A stretch of DNA of 64,000 nt from Calidifontibacter indicus (GTDB lineage: Bacteria; Actinomycetota; Actinomycetes; Actinomycetales; Dermatophilaceae). This document shows, piece after piece, positions 1-6,346 of the stretch (its first letter is position 1; each line of letters starts with the position of its first letter). The stretch lies in contig NZ_QTUA01000001.1 of the NCBI RefSeq assembly GCF_003386865.1, positions 372,001 to 436,000 on the forward strand, in the 5' to 3' direction. The notes under the pieces are model-generated. The model saw only the letters and a list, made by a program, of their open reading frames with translations, was not told the DNA's origin and did no database searches. A program made the position numbers and the translations under genes.

Positions 1-1
1 C

Positions 2-304
2 AAGGACGTCATCAACACCGGTGGCGTGCTGGTCGCCTCGCGCGAGGTCGAAGACGCGCTCTACACCCACCCGGGCGTCGCCGAGGTCGCCGTCGTCGGG
101 GTGCCCGACGAGAAGTGGGTGGAGAAGATCGTGGCGTTCGTGGTGCGCCGTCCGGAGGCCACCGACCTCGATGTCGAGACGCTGACCGCCCACGCGCGCA
201 CCCAGGTCGCGGCCTTCAAGGTGCCCAAGCGGATCGAGTTCCTCGACGACCTGCCACGCAACGCGTCGGGCAAGATCCTCAAGCGCGAGTTGCGCGACGC
301 CTGA
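2..304 (+). CDS. acyl-CoA synthetase (AMP-binding), C-terminal fragment
   Basis: This is the last ~100 residues of an adenylate-forming acyl-CoA ligase; the gene begins outside the window. The reading frame is open from the first base. It shows KDVINTGG followed by REVEDALYTHPGV, the hinge and start of the small C-terminal domain, and ends in [14 protein letters not shown], which carries the lysine needed for adenylation. The family activates a fatty or aromatic acid with ATP and transfers it to CoA in the cytoplasm; the substrate cannot be judged from this piece. A strong terminator follows at 360-398. It differs in sequence from the ligase at the other end of the window, so they are two genes. 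Confidence 0.9.
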   Translation, partial: KDVINTGGVLVASREVEDALYTHPGVAEVAVVGVPDEKWVEKIVAFVVRRPEATDLDVETLTAHARTQVAAFKVPKRIEFLDDLPRNASGKILKRELRDA

Positions 305-359
305 GCTGAGTCGGTCCACCGTCTCCGCCGGGTAGTGCAAGTCGGCCCCAGCGATGACG

Positions 360-398
360 CCGGCCCCGTGCACCAGAGTGCACGGGGCCGGTGTTTGT
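360..398 (+). terminator. Rho-independent terminator of the acyl-CoA ligase
   Basis: A perfect 14-bp stem (CCGGCCCCGTGCAC at 360-373, complement at 378-391) with a 4-nt loop is followed by TGTTTGT. It lies 56 bases after the ligase stop codon. Confidence 0.85.
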
Positions 399-496
399 CG
401 GACCAGGCAGATCGGGGCGGCCGATCCGACGAGGTTTGTCAATGCCGCTGGTGGCACCTACCCAGCCACGCTGGGAGGCTCACGCGGCGGGAGGGC

Positions 497-530
497 TCGG
501 TCTGCGAGCGACGAAGCAGCCGCAGACCGA
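497..530 (-). terminator. hairpin downstream of yceI-like gene
   Basis: A 10-bp inverted repeat, TCGGTCTGCG / CGCAGACCGA, with a 14-nt loop lies 18 bases past the stop of the minus-strand YceI gene. No clear T-run follows, so termination strength is uncertain. Confidence 0.5.
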
Positions 531-548
531 ACGCCCCAGGAGCCGCAA

Positions 549-1091
549 TCAGTTCTGCTTGATCGCAGAGATGTCGAAGGTCAGGGTGACCTTGTCGGAG
601 ACGAGCACGCCGCCGGCCTCGAGGGCGGCGTTCCAGGTGAGGCCGAAGTCCTTGCGGTTGACGACGGTCTTGCCCTCGAAACCGATGCGCTCGTTGCCGA
701 ACGGGTCGACGGCGGCGCCGTTGTACTCGAACTCGACGGTGACGGGCTTGGTGGTCTCCATGATGGTGAGGTCACCGGTGACGACGAGGTCGCTGCCGTC
801 GGCCTTGATGTCGGTCGACTTGAAGGTGATGCTCGGGTACTTCTCCACGTCGAAGAAGTCGGCGCTCTTGAGGTGACCGTCGCGGTCGGCGCTGCGGGTG
901 TCGACCGAGGCGACGTTGATGGTCAGGTCGATGGTGGCGCCGGCGAGGTTCTCACCCGTGGTGGCGGTGCCCTCGAACTCCTTGAACGAGCCGCGGACCT
1001 TGGTCACCATCGCGTGGCGGGCCACGAAGCCGATCTCCGAGTGGGCCGGGTCGATGACGTAGGTACCGTTGAGAGCGTTCAGGTCGGACAT
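549..1091 (-). CDS. YceI family protein
   Basis: This 180-residue protein belongs to the YceI/lipocalin-like family, whose members bind polyisoprenoid or other amphiphilic lipids in a beta-barrel. The family order is visible: the N-terminal YVIDPAHSEIGFVARHAMV strand, KVRGSFKEFEG, SADFFDVEKYPSITFKST in the middle, and NRKDFGLTWN near the C-terminus. There is no signal peptide, so it is expected in the cytoplasm, as in many actinobacteria. The ATG at 1091 is preceded by AGAAGGAGA seven bases upstream. It is divergent from a MarR regulator, with two palindromes and a good promoter between them, which suggests MarR control. The ligand is unknown. Confidence 0.92.
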   Translation of the reverse strand: MSDLNALNGTYVIDPAHSEIGFVARHAMVTKVRGSFKEFEGTATTGENLAGATIDLTINVASVDTRSADRDGHLKSADFFDVEKYPSITFKSTDIKADGSDLVVTGDLTIMETTKPVTVEFEYNGAAVDPFGNERIGFEGKTVVNRKDFGLTWNAALEAGGVLVSDKVTLTFDISAIKQN

Positions 1092-1140
1092 TCGAATCTC
1101 CTTCTGAGCAGCCGGGTGGCTTGTCCATCGCGGCCTTGTG

Positions 1141-1186
1141 GTTGATGCGTCAACTAGATCTTAGAGTGGTATTCTTGACATGTCAA
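1141..1186. promoter_or_regulatory. pair of candidate MarR operators
   Basis: Two related inverted repeats lie between the divergent yceI and marR genes: GTTGATGCGTCAAC (1141-1154, GTTGA/TCAAC arms) and TTGACATGTCAA (1175-1186, perfect). They share TTGA..TCAA half-sites and flank the yceI -10 box. Binding by the adjacent MarR protein is inferred from position only. Confidence 0.6.
1158..1186 (-). promoter_or_regulatory. sigma70-type promoter of the yceI-like gene
   Basis: Read on the minus strand, TTGACA (1186-1181) and TAAGAT (1163-1158) are separated by exactly 17 bases, close to the housekeeping consensus. The -35 box lies inside the palindrome TTGACATGTCAA, so a bound regulator would block it. 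Confidence 0.7.
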
Positions 1187-1209
1187 CTACAGGGAAGGAA
1201 ACAATCGAA

Positions 1210-1692
1210 ATGGCCGACACACCGCGCTGGCTGGACGATCGCCAGCAGCAGGTCTGGCGCCAATGGCTACGTGCACAGACAGAGATGAACGCGGCGATCA
1301 CCCGCCAACTGCAGGCCGACGGCGGCCTGTCACTGCCCGACTTCGAGGTGCTGGTTTCGCTCGAGGAATCCCCCGACGGACGCCAGCGCGCGACCGTTCT
1401 CGCCGACACCATGTTGTGGGAGCGCAGCCGGCTCTCGCACCAGGTGCGCCGGATGGAAGCCCGCGGTCTGGTCGACCGTGTGGGGTGCAAGGACGACCGG
1501 CGTGGTGCCTGGGTGGGCATCACCGACGCCGGCCGCGCGGCCCTGGCGCAGGTCGCGCCGGGTCATGTCGAGACCGTGCGTGAGTGCATGTTCGACCGCA
1601 TCGACGACGCCGATCTCGAGGCCCTCGGCCGCGTGACCGGCACCATCCTGGCCGCCACCGACTGCGCGAGCCAGCGTCCGGCGACCGCCTGA
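1210..1692 (+). CDS. MarR family transcriptional regulator
   Basis: This ~160-residue winged-helix regulator shows the MarR pattern: an N-terminal dimerization helix (WLRAQTEMNAAITRQL), a recognition region around LADTMLWERSRLSHQVRRMEA, and the wing CKDDRRGAWVGITDAGRAAL. I chose ATG 1210 because GGGAAGGAAA lies just upstream. An in-frame ATG at 1180 sits inside the operator palindrome and lacks a ribosome site. It is divergent from the YceI gene and probably represses both. The ligand is unknown; such pairs often respond to phenolic or oxidative stress compounds. Confidence 0.9.
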   Translation: MADTPRWLDDRQQQVWRQWLRAQTEMNAAITRQLQADGGLSLPDFEVLVSLEESPDGRQRATVLADTMLWERSRLSHQVRRMEARGLVDRVGCKDDRRGAWVGITDAGRAALAQVAPGHVETVRECMFDRIDDADLEALGRVTGTILAATDCASQRPATA

Positions 1693-1702
1693 CGCCCCCA
1701 CC

Positions 1703-1754
1703 GCGAAAGTTCGCACAACACGCGACGGATGTGCTCGATGTTGCAAACTTTCGC
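1703..1754. repeat. GCGAAAGTTTGC inverted repeat, copy 1
   Basis: Left arm GCGAAAGTTCGCACAA and right arm TTGCAAACTTTCGC pair almost fully. It lies just after the marR stop. Copies 2-4 are at 3837, 11861 and 16398; all sit at gene 3' ends. Confidence 0.7.
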
Positions 1755-1838
1755 TGCCTCAGCCTGATGAGGACGAGCACCTGACAGTCGTCCCGAAGAC
1801 GGTCGCGGCACGTCCGGTGCAGTGGCACAGTGGGTGGT

Positions 1839-2307
1839 ATGGACTCGGTCATCGCGGTCGAAGGTCTGCGTGCTCGACGAGCCGACGTCCGGGCTCGACC
1901 CACTGATGGAGCGGGCCTTCACCGACGAGGTGCGCCGGTTGCGCGACGCCGGCCGCACGATCCTGCTGTCGAGCCACGTGTTGTCCGAGGTGGAAGCCGT
2001 CGCCGACCGCGTGAGCATCATCCGCGACGGCCGCACGGTCAGCACGGGCACCCTCGACGACCTGCGTGGCCGCACCCGTCTCGCCGCGCTGGCATGGGCG
2101 GTGCTCGCGGTGTTCCTGCTGCTCGGGGAGTTCGGCGCGCTGCTCGGGTTGCCGAAGGCGGTCATCGCGCTGACCCCGTTCGATCACGTGGGCACGCTGC
2201 CCGGAGGCGCGCTCGACACCACCGGGGTGATCGTCGTCTCGATCGTCACGGCGTTCCTGCTCGCCGTGGCCGCGGTCGGCATCCGACAACGCGACATCCC
2301 GGCCTGA
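1839..2307 (+). pseudogene. decayed ABC transporter (ATPase and permease remnants joined)
   Basis: Three pieces of an ABC-2 type exporter are fused by deletions. ATG 1839 starts MDSVIAVEGLR, a normal ATPase N-terminus, but the Walker A, Q-loop and signature regions are absent. A different frame then continues with VLDEPTSGLDPLMERAFTDE (Walker B, D-loop) and TILLSSHVLSEVEAVADR (H-loop). After GTLDDLRGR the sequence passes directly into a hydrophobic permease C-terminus ending RQRDIPA. So one deletion removed most of the ATPase core and shifted the frame, and a second removed the ATPase end plus most of the permease. It cannot work as a transporter. Confidence 0.8.
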
Positions 2308-2335
2308 GCCGCGCCGGATCTGCCAGGATCGCAGC

Positions 2336-3817
2336 ATGCTGAAGGGGCACCTCTTCCTCCTCCACGCCGACCTCGTCGACGTGCCGTACGACGTGTTGGT
2401 GCTGCCGACAGACCACACGTTCACGGTGGGCGAACAGTGGAAACCGTTCTCCCCCAACCCGAAACGTCCCGCGAGGTTCGACGAGCAGCACTTCGGCCGG
2501 GCCGGTGACAGCAAGCTGTGGTGGGTCGACGTCACCCGGGGCGGCGTCCCCGACCGTCCGGCGCTGATCGCCAACGCCACCGCCTGTTTGGCCGATATCG
2601 CCGAGACGCTCGCCACCCCGCTGTTGCGCGTGGCACTGCCGGTGCTCGGCACCGGCGAGGGCGGGCAGGACGAGGAGTCGGGAGCACTTCAGCTCGACCT
2701 GCTCGAAGCGCTCCGCAAGGCCGCCGAGCACCACCAACTCGACGTGCTGCTGGCCACCAAGGACGAGCGCCGGTTCCAGGCGCTGCAGGACGCCCGGCTG
2801 CCCGACCCGGCGCGCTGGTTTCCCGGCATCCCCGACACCGGACGCGGGGACGAACCCACGCTCGCGCTGGCCCAGCGTCTGGGCACCAGAGCCCGTCGGG
2901 GCGAGCTGTCGGTCTTCCTCGGCGCCGGCGTGAGTGTCGGTGCGGGACTGCCGGATTGGGCCGGCCTGGTGAGCGCGATCGTGCGCGCCTCTGCCCTGCC
3001 CGACACCCTCACGGTCGAGCAGTTCTCCCGGTTGTCACTGCTCGACCAGGCCGAGTTGCTGCAGCGGCGCGACCCGAAATTCGCCCAGGCCGTCGTCGAC
3101 CAGGTGAAGCACGCCGCCAAGCCCGGGCTCGCCCACCTGTTGCTCGCCTCGCTACGCGCGCAACAGTCGGCCACCACCAACTACGACGATCTCTACGAGC
3201 GCGCCGTGCGCTCGGCCGATCCCGCGCGCCGGCTCGCGGTGCTGCCCTACCAGCGGCGCACCGACGGACGCCCGTGGCTGCTGAAGCTGCACGGCGACAT
3301 CGACCACCCCGAGGACATCGTGCTCAGTCGCTCGCAGTTCGCGGCGTACGACGCACGGCACCGGCCGGCGGGTGCGTTGTTCCAGGCGATGCTGCTCACC
3401 TCGCACCTGCTCGTGGTGGGCGCCTCGCTCACCGACGACAATGTGCTGCGGCTGGTGCACGAGGTGCGCGACTACCTCGTATCGACCGCCGGCAATGACG
3501 ATTTCGGCGACCACTTCGGCACCGTGCTCACGCTGCACCCCGAACCCGCCCGCTGCGCACTGTGGTCGGGCGAACTCGACTGGGTGAGCCTCGAACGCCC
3601 CGACGACGAGTCGCCGCGAGTGCTCGAGATTCTGCTCGATGCCGTTGCCATGCACGCGTATTCGGCGTCGACCAGCGTGCTCGACGAGCGCTTCGACACC
3701 CAACTCGCCAGCGACCGCGAGCGCGACCTTGCGCGCCGGCTGCGCAGCATCGCCGGCGAGGTCGAGAAGCAGACCGGACACGCCTGGCAGGGGCTCAAGA
3801 CCACCCTCGGCCTCTGA
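2336..3817 (+). CDS. macro-like domain / SIR2-like NADase fusion protein, putative anti-phage effector
   Basis: This 493-residue protein has two parts. Residues ~1-160 resemble a macro (ADP-ribose-binding) fold: an initial strand pair ending DVLVLPTD and a glycine loop ALPVLGTGEGG (100-110) before a long helix. Residues ~175-440 are SIR2-like: FLGAGVSVGAGLPDW (194-208), TTNYDD (280-285, N282), LKLHGD (316-321, H319) and VGASLTDDNVLR (361-372). In defence SIR2 proteins such as ThsA, the equivalent Asn and His are the NADase catalytic pair. A basic, charged tail follows. ATG 2336 has AGGA at 2326-2329. I infer NAD+ hydrolysis gated by a nucleotide sensed by the macro-like part. The SIR2 assignment is firm; the macro assignment is moderate. 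No TIR partner is nearby. Confidence 0.8.
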   Translation: MLKGHLFLLHADLVDVPYDVLVLPTDHTFTVGEQWKPFSPNPKRPARFDEQHFGRAGDSKLWWVDVTRGGVPDRPALIANATACLADIAETLATPLLRVALPVLGTGEGGQDEESGALQLDLLEALRKAAEHHQLDVLLATKDERRFQALQDARLPDPARWFPGIPDTGRGDEPTLALAQRLGTRARRGELSVFLGAGVSVGAGLPDWAGLVSAIVRASALPDTLTVEQFSRLSLLDQAELLQRRDPKFAQAVVDQVKHAAKPGLAHLLLASLRAQQSATTNYDDLYERAVRSADPARRLAVLPYQRRTDGRPWLLKLHGDIDHPEDIVLSRSQFAAYDARHRPAGALFQAMLLTSHLLVVGASLTDDNVLRLVHEVRDYLVSTAGNDDFGDHFGTVLTLHPEPARCALWSGELDWVSLERPDDESPRVLEILLDAVAMHAYSASTSVLDERFDTQLASDRERDLARRLRSIAGEVEKQTGHAWQGLKTTLGL

Positions 3818-3836
3818 CGGGACGCCCCCACCCCCA

Positions 3837-3887
3837 CGAACGTTTGCAGGACGCGCGACGAAGGCGCGCGACCCTGCAAACTTTCGC
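3837..3887. repeat. GCGAAAGTTTGC inverted repeat, copy 2
   Basis: CGAACGTTTGCAGG (3837-3850) pairs with CCTGCAAACTTTCG (3873-3886) with one mismatch; the loop holds a second GCGCG stem. It lies between the convergent SIR2 gene and gabT, so it may terminate both. Confidence 0.7.
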
Positions 3888-3907
3888 CGGAGGGGTGGGC
3901 GGCAGTG

Positions 3908-5281
3908 TCAGAGGGCCTTGACGCCTTCGGTGATCACGTCGAGGCCCTCGTTCAGTTCCTCGTCGGTGATGACCAGCGGCGGGAGCAGCCGGATGACGTT
4001 GCCGAAGGTGCCGCAGGTCAGGGTGAGCACACCGGAGGAGTTCGCGTGTGCCGCAACCTTCTTCGCGGCGTCCGGGTTGGGGGTGATGCCGTCGTCGGTG
4101 ACGAACTCGATGGCCAGCATCGCGCCCCGGCCGCGGGCCTCACCGACGTACGGCGAGGTCTCGACGAGCCCCTGCAGGCGCGGCAGCGCGATCGACTCGA
4201 TCTGCTTGGTGCGGCCGACGAGGTCTTCGGACTCGATGACCTCGATCGTGGCGAGCGCCGCGGCGCAGGCCACCGGGTTGCCGGCGTAGGTGCCGCCGAT
4301 GCCGCCGACCGGTGCGGCGTTCATCATCTCGGCGCGGCCGGTCACCGCCGAGATCGGCATGCCGCCACCGAGCGCCTTCGCGGTGGTGATCAGGTCAGGC
4401 TCGATGCCCTCGAACTCCGAGGCGAACAGCGTGCCGGTGCGGGCGAACCCGGTCTGGATCTCGTCGGCGACGAACACGATGCCGTGCTCGCGGGCGAAGT
4501 CCTGCACGCCCTTGAGGAAGCCCGGCTCGGGGGCGATGAAGCCGCCCTCACCGGCGATCGGCTCGGCCACGATGCAGGCCACGTTGCCGGCACCGATCTG
4601 GGTGAGCACCATCTCCTTGAGCGCGGCGAGCGCCTCGGCGGCGGCGTGCTCGCGCCCGCTCGGCCAGCGGAAGCCGTAGGCGTTCGGGGTGCGGTAGACC
4701 TCGCCGGCGAACGGGCCGAAGCTCTGCTTGTAGGGCACGTTCTTCGCGGTCATCGTCATCGTCAGGTGGGTGCGGCCGTGGTAGGCGTGGTCGAGCACGA
4801 CGATCGCCGGACGGCCGGTGTAGGCGCGGGCGATCTTCACCGCGTTCTCGATCGCCTCGGCGCCGCTGGTGAACAGTGCGCTGCGCTTGTCGAAGTCGCC
4901 AGGGGTGAGCTGGTTGAGCTTTTCGCAAACGTCGACGAAGCCTTGGTACTCGGTGACCATGAAGCAGGTGTGCGTGGCCAGCTTCGCCTGTGCCGCAACG
5001 GCTTCGGCGACCGTCGGGTTAGCGGCGCCGACGCTGGTGACCGCGATGCCCGAGGCGAAGTCGATGAGCTTGTTGCCGTCGACGTCGACCAGCAAGGAGC
5101 CCTCGACGTGGTCGATGAAGATCGGCGAGGTGATGCCGAACCCGCTGGAGACCTGCTTCTCGCGCGCGGCGTGCAGTTCGCGGGACTTCGGCCCGGGGAT
5201 CGCGGTCTTCAACTGGCGGACGGTGGTACCTGTGCTCGTCCCTGTGCTCGTACCTGTGCTCGTGGCGGTGTCGGCGGACAT
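3908..5281 (-). CDS. gabT: 4-aminobutyrate--2-oxoglutarate transaminase
   Basis: This ~457-residue class III PLP aminotransferase would convert GABA plus 2-oxoglutarate to succinate semialdehyde plus glutamate. It shows FTSGAEAIENAVKIAR (cofactor phosphate site), DHAYHGRTHLTMTMT, FVADEIQTGFARTG (the PLP-contacting Asp) and TTAKALGGGMPISAV with the Schiff-base lysine. ATG 5281 has GGGAG nine bases upstream; a TTG nine bases earlier abuts the Shine-Dalgarno and is unlikely. Residues ~5-20 are a Ser/Thr/Gly tract encoded by three 12-base tandem repeats, not seen in typical GabT. No succinate semialdehyde dehydrogenase is adjacent. Two copies of the TTCGCSTGTGCSGCAAC motif lie inside the gene. 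Confidence 0.9.
   Translation of the reverse strand: MSADTATSTGTSTGTSTGTTVRQLKTAIPGPKSRELHAAREKQVSSGFGITSPIFIDHVEGSLLVDVDGNKLIDFASGIAVTSVGAANPTVAEAVAAQAKLATHTCFMVTEYQGFVDVCEKLNQLTPGDFDKRSALFTSGAEAIENAVKIARAYTGRPAIVVLDHAYHGRTHLTMTMTAKNVPYKQSFGPFAGEVYRTPNAYGFRWPSGREHAAAEALAALKEMVLTQIGAGNVACIVAEPIAGEGGFIAPEPGFLKGVQDFAREHGIVFVADEIQTGFARTGTLFASEFEGIEPDLITTAKALGGGMPISAVTGRAEMMNAAPVGGIGGTYAGNPVACAAALATIEVIESEDLVGRTKQIESIALPRLQGLVETSPYVGEARGRGAMLAIEFVTDDGITPNPDAAKKVAAHANSSGVLTLTCGTFGNVIRLLPPLVITDEELNEGLDVITEGVKAL
4041..4057 (+). repeat. TTCGCSTGTGCSGCAAC motif, copy 1
   Basis: TTCGCGTGTGCCGCAAC lies inside gabT, antisense to the gene. It is one of five near-identical 17-mers in the window, all on the plus strand. 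Confidence 0.4.
4983..4999 (+). repeat. TTCGCSTGTGCSGCAAC motif, copy 2
   Basis: TTCGCCTGTGCCGCAAC inside gabT. The gene codes AVAAQAK across it, frame GTT GCG GCA CAG. Confidence 0.4.
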
Positions 5282-5309
5282 CTGCTGCAACTCCCATGGT
5301 GTCGGGGGC

Positions 5310-5336
5310 GGATCGTTTCGAAGTCGAAACCGATCC
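5310..5336. promoter_or_regulatory. inverted repeat upstream of gabT (candidate operator)
   Basis: GGATCG-TTTCGA and TCGAAA-CCGATCC form 12-bp arms with a 2-base centre and a single-base bulge. It lies 29-55 bases upstream of the gabT start, where a regulator would act. No cognate regulator gene is adjacent. Confidence 0.5.
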
Positions 5337-5403
5337 CACGGTAGGCCCGTGACGGGTCGCTTGTCTCCTCAGCTTGTCGGACCCGCCTCCTAGAGTGGTC
5401 GCC

Positions 5404-6147
5404 ATGACCACCTCACCCGCTCCGGCACCCCTGCCGTACGCGGTGAGCCGTCGTTACCCGCACCGTTATGCGGTGCTCGACGTCGAGACCACCGGCCTCG
5501 ATCCGCGCCGCCATCGGGTGCTGCAGATCGCGATCACCCAACTCGACGTCGACGGACGCGTGGAGCGGCGGTGGTCGAGCCTGGTCGACCCGGGCGTCGC
5601 GGAGGGTGTCGACCCGGGCCCGGTCGACGTCCACGGTCTGACCCTGGAGAAGCTGGCGGGTGCGCCGAGCTTCGGGCAGTTGGCCGAGCGGGTGGCCGAG
5701 TTGGTCGCCGGACGCGTCGTGGTGGCCCACAACGCGCCGTTCGACTGGGGGTTCCTCGCCGCCGAGGCGAAGCGGGTGGGCTCGACCCTGCCGACGCGGC
5801 AGCGGCTGTGCACGCTGGAGTTGTCGCGGGTGCTGCAGACACCGTCCGACAACTTCTCGCTGGCGGCGCTGTGCAGCTACTGGGGTGTGCCGCAGGCCCG
5901 CCCGCACGATGCCGAAGACGACGTGCGGGTGCTGGTCGAGGTGTTGCGGCACGCGCTCGCCGATGCCGAGCGCGCCGGGGTGCTGCTGCCGATCCGTGAT
6001 CCCTACGCCCGCATCCCGCTGCGCAAGAAGGTGCGGCGCCGGTGGCGGCGGCTGCGGTGGAAGCTGCGTAAGCGGCTGAACAAGGCCCGCCGAACACGAC
6101 ACGGACAGCGCCCGAAATCGCGTCCGGTGAACGGACAAAATCGTTGA
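5404..6147 (+). CDS. DEDDh 3'-5' exonuclease (DnaQ-like)
   Basis: A 247-residue exonuclease of the DnaQ/epsilon type. The three Exo motifs are present: DVETTGLDP (26-34, catalytic D and E), VVVAHNAPFDWGFL in the middle, and HDAEDDV with the catalytic His and Asp. These residues bind two metal ions to cut single-stranded 3' ends. The last ~45 residues are extremely basic (KKVRRRWRRLRWKLRKRLNK), probably a nucleic-acid-binding tail outside the conserved domain. ATG 5404 is chosen; an upstream TTG lacks support. It stands alone, divergent from gabT, so a proofreading, repair or RNA role cannot be decided. Confidence 0.87.
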   Translation: MTTSPAPAPLPYAVSRRYPHRYAVLDVETTGLDPRRHRVLQIAITQLDVDGRVERRWSSLVDPGVAEGVDPGPVDVHGLTLEKLAGAPSFGQLAERVAELVAGRVVVAHNAPFDWGFLAAEAKRVGSTLPTRQRLCTLELSRVLQTPSDNFSLAALCSYWGVPQARPHDAEDDVRVLVEVLRHALADAERAGVLLPIRDPYARIPLRKKVRRRWRRLRWKLRKRLNKARRTRHGQRPKSRPVNGQNR

Positions 6148-6214
6148 GCCAGTGACTGATTGGGTCACGGATCGCCCGTGTGCAGGTATGCATTCGGTCA
6201 GGAGCGACGGGCCT

Positions 6215-6257
6215 TTGACCAAGAGTCGGTCTGTCAATGGTCAAGGTTTGTCAAACC
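6215..6257. promoter_or_regulatory. nested palindromes upstream of the M4 protease gene
   Basis: TTGACCA (6215-6221) is inverted as TGGTCAA (6238-6244), directly followed by GGTTTG-T-CAAACC (6245-6257). They lie ~90-130 bases before the protease start and look like regulator-binding sites; no -10 box could be placed with confidence. Confidence 0.45.
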
Positions 6258-6346
6258 CACTGTCCTAGGACGCGCCGCGGGTGCAGTCTCATCGCCGGCG
6301 CACCAACCCCGTGCGTCTGCCCCGTCTCGCTCCGTAGGAGGAGTAC

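Noticed and set aside
354-1145. Long plus-strand open frame across the yceI region
   Set aside because: It is an antisense shadow of the YceI gene with no family similarity and no ribosome site; the minus-strand frame has a promoter, RBS and clear homology.
2336-3817. Calling the SIR2 protein ThsA of Thoeris
   Set aside because: No TIR gene is adjacent and the sensor region lacks the SLOG pattern; only the SIR2 catalytic part is shared.
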